This document shows, one piece after another, positions 26,369-35,368 of a DNA stretch of 64,000 bases. The notes beneath the pieces are model-generated. The model was not told the DNA's origin, did no database searches, and saw nothing but the letters and a program-made list of their open reading frames with translations. Origin of the DNA: Bog-473 sp963751335 (GTDB taxonomy: Bacteria; Actinomycetota; Acidimicrobiia; Acidimicrobiales; RAAP-2); NCBI GenBank assembly GCA_963751335.1, contig CAVVUB010000007.1, forward strand, positions 620,001 through 684,000, written 5' to 3'. Both the position numbers and the translations under genes were made by a program. Within the stretch, counting starts at the first letter, position 1, and each line of letters opens with the position of its first letter.

Positions 26369-27569
26369 ATGACGCGGAAGTGGGAGCGTCTGCCTGCGCC
26401 TGCCGAGGGGGTGGTCTCGCGACAGCTGGGGGAGGAGTTCGTCGTGCTGAGCACGGCGCGGGATGAGGCGCACTCGCTGAGTGGTCCGAGTGCAGTGGTG
26501 TGGCGTTCGGTGTGTGACGGCACGCGGCCGGCCCTCCCTGACGAAGAGGTCAACACGGCGGTGGAGGCGTTGCTCGACTTGGGTCTGCTCGCTCGGCCCG
26601 TAGGTCTGTCACGGCGGCGGGTGCTCCAGGGTGGTGTGGTCGTCACGGCCGTGGGCATCTCGACCATCGCCCTGCCCACGGTCGCCGCTGCAGCCAGCGG
26701 CAACCAGTCCTACGGGACCCGAGGCAGCGGTGCCGTGACCGAAATTGAGCAAGGTCCCGCCAACCTCATCTTGCCGGTCAACGCTCGAAACATCGTGGTC
26801 ACACTCGTCGGCGCCGCAGGTGGCGCCGGTGGGGACGGCAATCGGGGCGCAGCTTTCTCGCCCTTCGGTGACGGGACCGAGGTCACCTGGACGCTCGGCC
26901 GAGACCCTCGTGTCGGCGCTGACGCTGGCCTACACCCTCGGCCTGAACGGCGGAACCGGCGCTGTTGGTGTCCCTGGCCCTGGGGGCACTGGCTTCAACC
27001 CCGGTGCGACAGGCGGTTCGGGCGGCACAGCTGCTGGCAGCACCAGCGGCGGCGGCGGCGGGGGCGGCGGGAGCACCGGGGTTACGGCGTCAGGACCCTT
27101 TAACGGTGCGGTGATCGCCGGCGGCGGCGGGGGTGGTGGTGGTGCCGGTGCTTCACTCACGGGCAGCGGCGACGGGCGGCGCGGGCGGTAGCGGCAACGT
27201 CGGCACCAGCCAGGTTGGGAACAGTGGAGCTACCGCAAGTGACACGGACGGGGGCACCGGTGGCCCCGGGGGAGGACAAGCCGGGAAACCGACGGGCGCC
27301 CGCTACCTCTGGTGCAAGCTCGGGCACCATTTTTGGCCCCGGTGGTGGAGGTGGCGGCGGTTTCGTCGGTGGCGCCGGCGGTGCAGCCGCAACGGGGATT
27401 GTGGGCGGCCGCGCCGCCGGTGGTGGTGGTGGTGGTGCGGGAGGCTCCACTCCTCCGGGTAGCCTCCCAGCTGGCAGCCGCCACGTACGGCGTAGCCCCG
27501 TTACCCATTGCGTTCATCCGGGTCACTTACATCGGGGGACCTGCAACCGGTACGGGTATCATCCCATAG
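26369..27569 (+). CDS. PqqD domain fused to a Tat-like signal and a glycine-rich domain (frames interrupted)
   Basis: From the ATG at 26369 the first 75 residues form a PqqD-like domain: RLPAPAEGVVSRQLGEEFVVL, then HSLSGPSAVVWRSVCDGT and VEALLDLGLL. PqqD domains bind leader peptides for modifying enzymes. Without a break, a twin-arginine-like signal follows (GLSRRRVLQGG and a hydrophobic stretch to TVAAAASG), then NIVVTLVGAAGGAGG and a long Gly/Ser/Thr-rich region. It ends FIRVTYIGGPATG, like secreted Gly-rich domains that begin and end with beta strands. The Gly-rich part lies in five successive frames, each needing +1: changes near 26890, 27170, 27300 and 27475. Such low-complexity DNA is prone to sequence error, but decay cannot be excluded. 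A nucleotidyltransferase gene follows 86 bp downstream. Confidence 0.7.
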
Positions 27570-27655
27570 CGCATAGGCCTGCCCAGTCGAAACGACGTTT
27601 GAAGGGCACGGCGCACGTCGGTTGCCGCGTGCGGAAACGGCCTTAGGGGTGGCAG

Positions 27656-28609
27656 ATGAACCTTGAGGCGGCTGCCCAACAACTGCGACTCGACCTGCTC
27701 GCCCAGGACATCTCGAGCGCTCTGGCTGCCGCCGGCATCCCGCACACCTTGTTGAAGGGGCCGAGCACCTCCATCTGGCTGTATGACCCGCCGAGGGGTT
27801 ACCGAGACGTTGACCTGCTCGTGCCGAGTAGCCAGCTCGACAACGCGGTCCAGGCGGTGGTCGGAACCGGTTTAGCAGCAGCCAAAGGCGAGCACCTCGG
27901 GGAGGAGGCTCCTCATAGCCTGCTCTTGATCAGTCGCGAGGGCTTCGAGCTCGACCTGCACATCACCCTTCCGGCGCTCTCACCAGACCGCCACCGCGAC
28001 CGTGATCGGGTCTGGAATGCCCTGTCGGACCACATCTCGGGAATGACGCTGGTGGAGGGCTCAAAGGTAACCGTGCCGGTGCTGGACATTCCCGGGCGAT
28101 GTTTGGTGCTGACGCTGCACGCGGTCGAGAGTGGACACCAGGCTCCTCAAGTACGCGAGGACTTGGAGAGAGCCCGGGTCCGGGCCTCTGACGAGGATTG
28201 GGTCGTGGCCGCTCGGCTTGCAGACGGATTGGGCGTACGGGACCTCTTCGACGCCGGACTGGCGATCGGGCGTCCTGACGGTGAGCGGCCGCTGCCTGTC
28301 TACGCCTACCTCAAAAAGACCGGCGCCGTGGGCAGCGCATTCGGGCTGCAACGGTTGGTCAAGGCACCTCTGCTCGACAAACCAGGGCTTCTCTGGCGCG
28401 AGCTCTTCCCGTCGAGGGAGTTCATCCGCCGCACCCATCCCAATGGATCTTCCTCAATCCGGCAACTGCTGTCGCTCTACGTGCAGCGGTGGAAGCAGCT
28501 CGCTCGTCAATTGCCCGCGGCAGCACTTGCATTGGTAGCGGCGCGGCGTCAAGCACACGTGACTCGTCAATCCGAGCATTCCGGCGGTCGAGGATTCCAC
28601 CGTGACTGA
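27656..28609 (+). CDS. nucleotidyltransferase-family protein (PF14907-like)
   Basis: The 317-residue protein begins LRLDLLAQDISSALAAAGIPH, then LLKGPSTSIWLYDPPRGYRDVDLLV. The G-P-S and R-D-V-D-L-L-V segments are the minimal nucleotidyltransferase site (G-S and D-x-D-hydrophobic) of the uncharacterised NTP_transf_5 family. The later FELDLHITLP supplies a third acidic strand. The C-terminal half is helical, as usual in the family. It sits between the PqqD fusion gene and the Wzz/BY-kinase gene on the same strand. Family members co-occur with HprK-like and PqqD proteins near exopolysaccharide genes, but no substrate has been shown. The start has a GGTGGCAG just upstream. Confidence 0.75.
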   Translation: MNLEAAAQQLRLDLLAQDISSALAAAGIPHTLLKGPSTSIWLYDPPRGYRDVDLLVPSSQLDNAVQAVVGTGLAAAKGEHLGEEAPHSLLLISREGFELDLHITLPALSPDRHRDRDRVWNALSDHISGMTLVEGSKVTVPVLDIPGRCLVLTLHAVESGHQAPQVREDLERARVRASDEDWVVAARLADGLGVRDLFDAGLAIGRPDGERPLPVYAYLKKTGAVGSAFGLQRLVKAPLLDKPGLLWRELFPSREFIRRTHPNGSSSIRQLLSLYVQRWKQLARQLPAAALALVAARRQAHVTRQSEHSGGRGFHRD

Positions 28610-28800
28610 GCGGGATCCTTCGGAGCGCAGATGCTCGAAGTCCAGGGACCCCGGATGGTTGCCGGATTCCGTCATTTCCCTGCGCATTCTCGCGGTCGAG
28701 GCGCACCGACACGCATCGAAGACCGTGGTGCGCAATGATAGCTTGGGTGCTGGAAAGGCAACCTCGCCTGCCCTGACCGCACGGAGGTAGCCCGGGTCCG

Positions 28801-30360
28801 GTGGAATTGATCGATTACGTCCACATCCTGCGTCGTCGCTGGGCCCTCATGGTTCTCGTCCTGATCGCCTGCGTCGGGGGCGCCGCCGTGGCCACGAAGT
28901 TGGCAACCCCCACCTACCAGGCCACGTCCAAGCTCCTCGTGAGCGGTTCCTCGAGCCTCGCGGACACCAACGAGATCGTGGCCGACCAGTTAGCGGCAGA
29001 ACGGGCGTCGTCTTTCGCGGAGATCATTCCCACTGAGCCGGCGGTCCAAGCGGCATTGAAAAAGGCCGAGGCAAAATCGGGTCCCTTCAGCAGTTCAGGG
29101 TACCCGGCAGTCAGCGCGTCCGCGTCGGGCACGAACCCGTTCATCAACGTCACCGTCACCGACACCGACCCTCGCCGGGCCCAGGCGGTAGCCAACGCAA
29201 TGGCGACTGAGCTCCCAGGTGTCCTGCGGCAGCTGCGACAGCCCTCGGCGACACCTCACGAGATCGAGCTGATCCAAACCGCAAGCCTCCCGTCGAATCC
29301 GTCGTCGCCCAAGCCGAAGGAGAACCTGATCATCGGTCTCGCGCTCGGTCTCGTGCTCGGTGTCGGGGCGGCGTTGTTGGTCGAGGCTCTCGATCGGCGC
29401 CTCAAGGACTCTGCTGATGTCGAAGCGGCATCCGGTCTGACGGCGCTCGGAGTCATACCCTTCGAGCTACCTGGGGAACCGATACCGGCCGCGACAAACC
29501 CCAGATCCGTTCGTGCCGAAGCATATCGACAGGTACGGACGAACCTCGCGTTCGTGACCGACGGAGGCCCGCCGAAGTCCGTCATCATCACGAGTTCGGC
29601 CTCTTCGGAGGGCAAGACCTCTTTGGCGGTGAACCTCGCCATCACCAGCGCACGCGCCGGGCAGCGCGTGGTCCTGGTGGATGCCGACCTGCGACGCCCG
29701 ATGGTCGATACGTTTCTCGACCTGCCTTCACACAAGGGATTGGTCAACGTCCTGGCCGGCTCCACGGAGCTCTCAGACGCGCTCCAGACGAGCGATGCGG
29801 GCCCTATCGATGTTCTGGTTGCCGGTCCCGTGCCGACCAACCCGAACGAGCTCTTGGGCTCGGACACGATGCTGAGGACGATCCGGCAACTCGAGAGCAC
29901 GTACGATCTCGTCGTCCTGGACACGCCACCTGTTCTGCCGGTGGCAGACGCACTGCTGATCGGTGTCAACGTGGCCGCCGTTGTCGTCGTGGCCCGACTG
30001 GGCCAGACCACTCGAGACCGGATCCGCCGTACCACAACCGCACTGAACCAAGTCAAGGCGAACATCGTCGGAGTCGTGCCCAACGGTGCCATCAGGCGCG
30101 AGGACAGTGCCTACTACTACGCCTACCGCTACCGCTCACGGAAACAGCCGTCAGACATCCCCTACGCATCTGTGGATCCAGCGGTCGCACCGTATCCAAA
30201 CGAACCTCGTCCGGCCTATCGGGCCAACGGGAAGAGTCATGAACCCGTCTCGGCACCAGACGGAACACTCGTCGAGATTGCAACCTCTGATCCACGCGGC
30301 AAGCACGTCTCCGGGCGCGCCAGCTCCGAGACGGACCCTTTCGAACAGCCGCCGATCTGA
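28801..30360 (+). CDS. polysaccharide co-polymerase with BY-kinase domain (Wzz-CpsD/Wzc type)
   Basis: The 519-residue GTG-started protein (GGAGG at 28783-28787) joins two parts. The N-terminal Wzz domain (VELIDYVHILRRRWALMVLV, first membrane helix) ends in a second helix near residue 185 (PKENLIIGLALGLVLGVGAALLVEAL). The cytoplasmic BY-kinase follows, with Walker A ITSSASSEGKTSLAVNLA (about residue 270), Walker A' VVLVDADLRRPM (about 291) and Walker B DLVVLDTPPV (about 369). The tail has a tyrosine cluster SAYYYAYRYRSR at about 437, the likely autophosphorylation site. Such proteins set chain length and drive export with Wzx and Wzy. It follows the PqqD and nucleotidyltransferase genes on the same strand. 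Confidence 0.93.
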   Translation: MELIDYVHILRRRWALMVLVLIACVGGAAVATKLATPTYQATSKLLVSGSSSLADTNEIVADQLAAERASSFAEIIPTEPAVQAALKKAEAKSGPFSSSGYPAVSASASGTNPFINVTVTDTDPRRAQAVANAMATELPGVLRQLRQPSATPHEIELIQTASLPSNPSSPKPKENLIIGLALGLVLGVGAALLVEALDRRLKDSADVEAASGLTALGVIPFELPGEPIPAATNPRSVRAEAYRQVRTNLAFVTDGGPPKSVIITSSASSEGKTSLAVNLAITSARAGQRVVLVDADLRRPMVDTFLDLPSHKGLVNVLAGSTELSDALQTSDAGPIDVLVAGPVPTNPNELLGSDTMLRTIRQLESTYDLVVLDTPPVLPVADALLIGVNVAAVVVVARLGQTTRDRIRRTTTALNQVKANIVGVVPNGAIRREDSAYYYAYRYRSRKQPSDIPYASVDPAVAPYPNEPRPAYRANGKSHEPVSAPDGTLVEIATSDPRGKHVSGRASSETDPFEQPPI

Positions 30361-30394
30361 CGCTTCACGCTCTCCGAGGGAGCGGCGCGCGCCG

Positions 30395-30832
30395 TTAGGA
30401 GCAGTTGCTCTTGATCTTGGCGGCCACGAACCCGCCGACATGGTTCCCGTTGAGGCTGGTGCCGGTGTCGTCCACGAACGTGTAGAGCGGCTGGTTGTGG
30501 TAGCGGACCTGGAGACCGCCTTTGGTGGCCACCGTGGTCAGGCACTCCGCTCCCTTCGGCTTGGTCTTGTTCGCCGGCATCAGCAGCGGCGGCCACACTT
30601 GCAGGCAGGTACCGGTGCAGGGACCACCCGGGTGGATATAGAGACTGGCTCCACTCGTCGTGGCGAGCATGTTCCCCACCGGACTGCGATTCACGGTCTG
30701 CACCACCGTGGCACCCTTTCCGCCTCCCGTTGCCTGTGCCGGCTGGATTCCCGGTACCAGGACGGCTAGCCCGGTGACTATGGCTGCGACAACGCCGGTG
30801 CGGAGCGCAAGCTTGTGTTCAGTGATTTCCAT
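30395..30832 (-). CDS. secreted protein with a PF03640-type repeat
   Basis: The 145-residue protein has an N-terminal signal sequence (basic MEITEHKLALR, hydrophobic VVAAIVTGLAVLVPG, then AQA). The mature part contains SLYIHPGGPCTGTCLQVWPPLL and VRYHNQPLYTFVDDTG, the two half-repeats of the 'secreted repeat of unknown function' family, including the C-x-x-x-C pair and W-P-P. These proteins are common in the actinobacterial cell envelope and function is unknown. The stop is 34 bp from the convergent stop of the BY-kinase gene. Confidence 0.82.
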   Translation of the reverse strand: MEITEHKLALRTGVVAAIVTGLAVLVPGIQPAQATGGGKGATVVQTVNRSPVGNMLATTSGASLYIHPGGPCTGTCLQVWPPLLMPANKTKPKGAECLTTVATKGGLQVRYHNQPLYTFVDDTGTSLNGNHVGGFVAAKIKSNCS

Positions 30833-30993
30833 CGGTCTATCCGCCTTTCACTTGTTGCCAACTACGTCGTTCGGCGACTCCTACGTTCTGCTACGTGCGG
30901 CGACGCTGGCGGGATTGCTTTCCGAAGAGCTCGACCGCGGCGTCCACCCCACGCCATCCGTCTCGCCGCCCGGGTCCTGGCTAGCGTTGGCCT

Positions 30994-32073
30994 ATGGCAC
31001 AGGACCGAAAGCGCATCGTGGTATGGGGAACCGGCTTCGTCGGGAAGATGGTGATCCCCGAGGTGCTGCGGCATCCACGCTTTGAGCTCGTCGGGGTCGG
31101 CGTATCGGCACCGGACAAGGCTGGCCGGGACGTCGGAGACATCTGCGGTATCGACCGCATCGGGCTCGAAGCCACCGATGATGTCGATCAGCTCATCGCC
31201 CTGAAACCCGATGCGCTGGTGCACTACGGCCCGACCGCCGCCCACGCCGACGACAACATCCGCCTCATGGGCGCGTTCCTCCGTGGCGGCATCGACGTGT
31301 GCTCCACCGCCATGACGCCCTGGGTCTGGCCCACCATGAGCCAGAACCCGCCCTCGTGGATCGACCCCATCACCGAGGCCTGCGAGCAAGGCGGAGCCTC
31401 CTGCTTCACCACCGGTATCGACCCGGGCTTCGCCAACGACCTGTTCCCCATGACCCTCATGGGTCTCTGTTCCGAGGTCCGCTCCGTCAAGGCGATCGAG
31501 ATCCTCGACTACATCAACTACACCGGCGACTACGAGGAGGAGATGGGAATCGGCCGCTCACCCGAGTTCACACCGCTGCTCGAGCACCGGGACATCCTCG
31601 TAATGTCCTGGGGCGCCACCGTGCCCATGATGGCGCACGCCGCAGGGATCGAGCTCGATCGCATCACCACCACCTGGGACAAGTGGGTCACCCCCACCCC
31701 GATCAAGACGGCGAAGGGCGTCATCAATCCCGGCGAGGTCGCCGCCATTCACTTCACCATCAACGGGATTCTGGAAGGGGAGACCCGCATCGCGCTCGAG
31801 CACGTCAACCGGGTGGGCACCGACGCCGCCCCCGACTGGCCCCGCGGCACCCAGGACGACGTCTACCGCGTGGAGATCGAAGGGTCGCCGTCCATCGTCC
31901 AGGAGACGGCCTTCCGATTCACCGACGGTAGCGGGCGCGACGCCGCCGCGGCCGGTTGCCTGGCCACGGGCCTACGCGCCCTGAACGCGGTCCCCGCGGT
32001 CAACGACCTCGGACCCGGATGGGTCACCCCGCTCGATCTCCCCCTCATCGCCGGCGCGGGCACCATCCGCTGA
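30994..32073 (+). CDS. NAD(P)H-dependent amine-dehydrogenase-like protein (2,4-diaminopentanoate dehydrogenase family)
   Basis: The 359-residue protein has an N-terminal Rossmann fold with RIVVWGTGFVGKMVIPEVL (G-x-G-x-x-G) and LVGVGVSAPDKAGRDVG. It is followed by HYGPTAAHADDNIRLMGAFLRGGIDVCST and GIDPGFANDLFPMTLMG, features of the DapB-related family that includes Ord, the ornithine-fermentation 2,4-diaminopentanoate dehydrogenase. No other genes of ornithine fermentation are nearby, so the true substrate is probably different. Actinobacterial relatives are generally annotated only by family. The ATG at 30994 is the only sensible start. Confidence 0.82.
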   Translation: MAQDRKRIVVWGTGFVGKMVIPEVLRHPRFELVGVGVSAPDKAGRDVGDICGIDRIGLEATDDVDQLIALKPDALVHYGPTAAHADDNIRLMGAFLRGGIDVCSTAMTPWVWPTMSQNPPSWIDPITEACEQGGASCFTTGIDPGFANDLFPMTLMGLCSEVRSVKAIEILDYINYTGDYEEEMGIGRSPEFTPLLEHRDILVMSWGATVPMMAHAAGIELDRITTTWDKWVTPTPIKTAKGVINPGEVAAIHFTINGILEGETRIALEHVNRVGTDAAPDWPRGTQDDVYRVEIEGSPSIVQETAFRFTDGSGRDAAAAGCLATGLRALNAVPAVNDLGPGWVTPLDLPLIAGAGTIR

Positions 32074-32102
32074 GGAGGACGAGCCGCGCCGAGCGGCCGA
32101 GC

Positions 32103-32429
32103 TCAGCGCCAGCCCACCCGGCGCAGAACGTGTGAGTGGCACCGCGGCGAGCGCGGGTTCGCATACCCGCAGTCGGGCTCCCTGAAGCAGCCGCACGAGA
32201 TCGCCTGCCCATGACAGGCCGGGCAGCGTTCGATGCAACACCCAGGATGGTGCACGCCCCCGAGGGGGGTCCCGCAGTCACGGCACTCCTCGGGCTCGTA
32301 GCGGTGCCGGGGTCGGAGCTCCTGGCCCCAGCGGACGGGGGCGTAGGCCCTGCGGCCGATGATCAGGGGATCGGTCAGGCAGCTGATCCCGTCGGTCATC
32401 TCGCCGCCGCATTGCGAACAAATGGCCAT
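32103..32429 (-). CDS. small cysteine-rich zinc-ribbon-like protein
   Basis: The 108-residue protein starts at an ATG preceded by AAGGAGAGGG, a strong ribosome-binding site. It contains C-x2-C pairs at MAICSQCGG, CRDCGTPLG and CPACHG, plus HHPGCCIERC, SCGC, CGYANP and HSH. The spacing suggests two or three zinc-binding knuckles. No enzymatic domain is visible. It is convergent with the reductase gene (stop to stop about 30 bp) and divergent from the SDR gene. Function is unknown. Confidence 0.7.
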   Translation of the reverse strand: MAICSQCGGEMTDGISCLTDPLIIGRRAYAPVRWGQELRPRHRYEPEECRDCGTPLGGVHHPGCCIERCPACHGQAISCGCFREPDCGYANPRSPRCHSHVLRRVGWR

Positions 32430-32533
32430 GACCCTCTCCTTTTGCTCAACGCTCGATCGATCATCTCAGGCCGGTGCGACAGCGGCGCGGATGGCTCGGG
32501 ACCAGGCAATGGCGTGTGCCCTACGATTCGCCC

Positions 32534-33355
32534 ATGACGACGACAGAGGGTGAACAGGATCGGGTCGCCACCACCGGCCTGCTTGCGGAGAAGGTGTGCA
32601 TCGTGTCGGGCGTGGGACCGGGCCTGGGCCGCCAGGCCGCCCGGGCCCTGGCCTCCCACGGGGCCGACCTGGTGCTGGCGGCCCGACGCCAGTCGACCCT
32701 CGACGAGGTGGCGGGCGAGCTGAGCGATATGGGCACCCGCTGTGTGACCGTCCCGACCGACATCACCGACCCCGGGGCCTGCGCGGCATTGATGGAGGCG
32801 GCGGCCGAGGCGTTCGGCGGGGTCGACGTCTTGGTGAACAACGCCTTCCGCTTCGACGCCTTCAAGAGCTTCGAAGAGGTCGACCTGGCCATCTGGCGCA
32901 AGATCATGGACACCAACCTCTTCGGCTCGCTCCAGATGACCCGCGCCGCCCTTCCCTTCATGCGGGCCCGCGGTGGCGGCTCGGTGGTCATGGTCGCCTC
33001 GATGGTGGCCCGGCAGCCCCAGCCCGTGCAGGGCGGCTACGCCATCTCCAAGGGTGCGCTGTTGACGGCGACCCGGGTACTCGCCTTCGAGCTCGGGCCC
33101 TCGAACGTGCGGGTGAACGCCGTCGTTCCGGGCTGGATGGCGGGCCCCTCGGTCGACATCTACATCGACATGACCTCGACCGGCCGCGGCGTGCCGGCGC
33201 AGGTAGTCGTGGACGAGCTCAACGCCCGGGTGCCGCTCGGACGCATCCCGAGCGACGAGGACGTGGCCGGTTCGATCGTCTACCTGGCCTCCGACCTGTC
33301 CCGGGCCATGACCGGACAGGCGCTCGACACCAACGGGGGCGAGATCTTCGCCTGA
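32534..33355 (+). CDS. short-chain dehydrogenase/reductase
   Basis: The protein is 273 residues long from the ATG at 32534. The cofactor site reads VCIVSGVGPGLGRQAARAL (G-x3-G-x-G), with VLAARR after strand 2. The NNAF motif is present (LVNNAFRFDAF). The catalytic Ser lies in VVMVASMVARQ and Tyr/Lys in GGYAISKGALL. NVRVNAVVPGWM and GQALDTNGGEIF are the usual C-terminal elements of classical SDRs. The substrate is not predictable. It stands alone, tail-to-tail with the LCP gene. Confidence 0.9.
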   Translation: MTTTEGEQDRVATTGLLAEKVCIVSGVGPGLGRQAARALASHGADLVLAARRQSTLDEVAGELSDMGTRCVTVPTDITDPGACAALMEAAAEAFGGVDVLVNNAFRFDAFKSFEEVDLAIWRKIMDTNLFGSLQMTRAALPFMRARGGGSVVMVASMVARQPQPVQGGYAISKGALLTATRVLAFELGPSNVRVNAVVPGWMAGPSVDIYIDMTSTGRGVPAQVVVDELNARVPLGRIPSDEDVAGSIVYLASDLSRAMTGQALDTNGGEIFA

Positions 33356-33410
33356 GCCGTGGCCACCGCCCCCGCAGCCGCCGCGGGCACGGGCACCGCC
33401 GTGACCAGTC

Positions 33411-35180
33411 TCAGGATCCTTCGCCCCCGCTCGGCGTGCACGAGCGGGGATCCCATGGCGCCAGCTGTTCCACGGTGGCGGTCGGCGCGGCGAAGGCGCC
33501 ACTGTTGCCGGTGTTGCCCGATGCGTCCGCGCTGGTGGTCGTCGTCGTGCTCGCGCCCGAAGAAGGCGTCCCCGGCGAGCTCGGCGTCGTTGACGCAGCG
33601 GCGGGCGCCGCCGGCGGGTTGACGCTGAAGTCCGTCCCGGTGACCACCGTCACCTGCGACCCCGGGCTGACCTGGGAGGCGTCATCGGCCATGATCACCG
33701 CGCCCGACAGGGAATTGGCGACGAGCTGGGCCGCGGCCAACTCGGCCGGCGACTTGGACGAGTAGTAGACGACCGTCTCCGCCTCATGCCCGACCGGCGT
33801 AGTGTCGCCCAGCGTCCCGGTCTTGAAGCCCAGCGCCGCCAGGCTCGACGCCGTGTCGGTCGCCTGGTTGTAGGCCCCCGAGCCGTTCATGACGGAGACC
33901 GTCACGGTCGACGGCGCCGGGAGCGTCCCGCCCGAATAGGTGTCCTCGTTGCTCTTCAGCCCCAGGAACTGGTCGACGGCGTTGTGGTCCTGGGGCTCGG
34001 CCGGAAACTCGACGTCGCCGTAGCTGCCGCCCTGGTAGGTGTAGCTCCCGAACTGGTCCACGGCGACCGGCAGCGTCAGCTGGGGCGCGGAGTTCACGTC
34101 CACGTCGTGGTACCCCAGCACCAAGCTGATCATCGCCGAAGCTGAGAAGCTCGAGTCCACGGTGAGCTGGCCCGCCACACCCGATACCAGCTTCTGGTCA
34201 GTCAGGGGATTGCTGAGCCCCTTCGCCTTGACCGCAGTGGCGAGCACACGCAGGAATTCGTGGTCGCGCCGGATCCGGGCGATGTCGCTCTGCGCCTCCT
34301 GCGGCCAATGGCTGGGGTTGTCGGTGGTGACGCCAGGGCCTTTGTACTGCACGTGCCGGGCCCGGACCACCTGGAGGGCCTGGGTCCCGTTGAGGGCGAT
34401 GCAACCAGTCGTCTGGATGTTCAGTCCCGAGTACGCGTCATAGACGGGCTCGGGGAAGTACATCTTGATCCCGCCCAATGCGTTCACCACGTTGATGAAG
34501 CTGTCGAAGTTCAGCTCCACGAAGTGCTGGATCGGAATGCCGTAGTCCTCTTCGATGGCGTCGATGAGTTGGTCCGGTCCCTGGAAGAGTGCGGCGTCGA
34601 TCTTGTTGGCGCCGTCCGACCGCGCGTTGGGGACGAACAGGTCGCGGGGGATCGAAAGGATGGAGACCGTGTGGCTGGTCGGGTCGAGGTGGAGGATCAT
34701 CACCACATCGCTGTTGACCCCGTTGACCCCTTGCGAGCAGAGACCGTACGCCGGGTTCTGCACAGTCAGGGCGCAGCGCGACGTGGAACCGATCATCAAG
34801 ATGTTCTCCGTGCCGGCGTCCTCGCCCTTGACCGGCGACGAGGTCAGGTTGTGGAGGTCGATCCGGTGGATCTCGTGGTTGAGGTACCAGGCGTACCCGG
34901 CGGTCCCCCCGGCCAGCAGGGCGATCACCAGCCCGAGCGTGCCCACGACGTAGCCGACGGTCCGGCGCCGCGACCGCTGCCTGGGGGCGGCGTGGGCCCC
35001 CTTGCGGCGGCCGCCCTTGCCGCCCCGTCGCGCCGCGTCGATCTGGCGACCCAGTTCGTGCAGGCCCCGCTCGACCGGGTTGTCGGCCGGCTCCGGCGGG
35101 GGTGAGGCCTGGTCGACCTCGTCGCCCAGCCGTTGGAGACCCTTGTGGACGGGATCGTTCTCGGGATTCGGTGGGCTCAT
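33411..35180 (-). CDS. LytR-CpsA-Psr (LCP) wall-polymer ligase
   Basis: The protein is 589 residues long. A polar basic cytoplasmic N-terminus is followed by one membrane helix (GYVVGTLGLVIALLAGGTAGYAWYL). The LCP domain has NILMIGSTSRC, NSDVVMILHLDPTSHTVSILSIPRDLF, GANKIDAALF and the RARHVQY and QSDIARIRRDHEFLRVL helix whose arginines bind the polyprenyl-pyrophosphate. A LytR_C domain follows (VTVSVMNGSGAYNQATDTASSL to VVYYSS), then a Ser/Thr/Pro-rich tail. LCP proteins transfer undecaprenyl-linked glycans to peptidoglycan or arabinogalactan. It could anchor the polysaccharide made by the locus to the left. Confidence 0.93.
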   Translation of the reverse strand: MSPPNPENDPVHKGLQRLGDEVDQASPPPEPADNPVERGLHELGRQIDAARRGGKGGRRKGAHAAPRQRSRRRTVGYVVGTLGLVIALLAGGTAGYAWYLNHEIHRIDLHNLTSSPVKGEDAGTENILMIGSTSRCALTVQNPAYGLCSQGVNGVNSDVVMILHLDPTSHTVSILSIPRDLFVPNARSDGANKIDAALFQGPDQLIDAIEEDYGIPIQHFVELNFDSFINVVNALGGIKMYFPEPVYDAYSGLNIQTTGCIALNGTQALQVVRARHVQYKGPGVTTDNPSHWPQEAQSDIARIRRDHEFLRVLATAVKAKGLSNPLTDQKLVSGVAGQLTVDSSFSASAMISLVLGYHDVDVNSAPQLTLPVAVDQFGSYTYQGGSYGDVEFPAEPQDHNAVDQFLGLKSNEDTYSGGTLPAPSTVTVSVMNGSGAYNQATDTASSLAALGFKTGTLGDTTPVGHEAETVVYYSSKSPAELAAAQLVANSLSGAVIMADDASQVSPGSQVTVVTGTDFSVNPPAAPAAASTTPSSPGTPSSGASTTTTTSADASGNTGNSGAFAAPTATVEQLAPWDPRSCTPSGGEGS

Positions 35181-35368
35181 GGTGGTTGGTGTTCGGGAGG
35201 TGACGGGGGCTGATCGCTGGTCTGCGGGCCGCGCCGCGCCGCGGGCGTCGTGGCCGGCCTCGCGGTCGGGTCATCCTACTGAGAGGCCTCCGAAGAGGGC
35301 AGTCGGCGCTGGCCTGGGCTTTCGGCGGTGGCATTGCCCAGAGCCCCGTTGGGCGGCAGCATCCATGC

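Noticed and set aside
26930..27526. Proline-rich minus-strand frames opposite the glycine-rich domain
   Set aside because: They are the complement of GGN-rich codons; no start site or other support.
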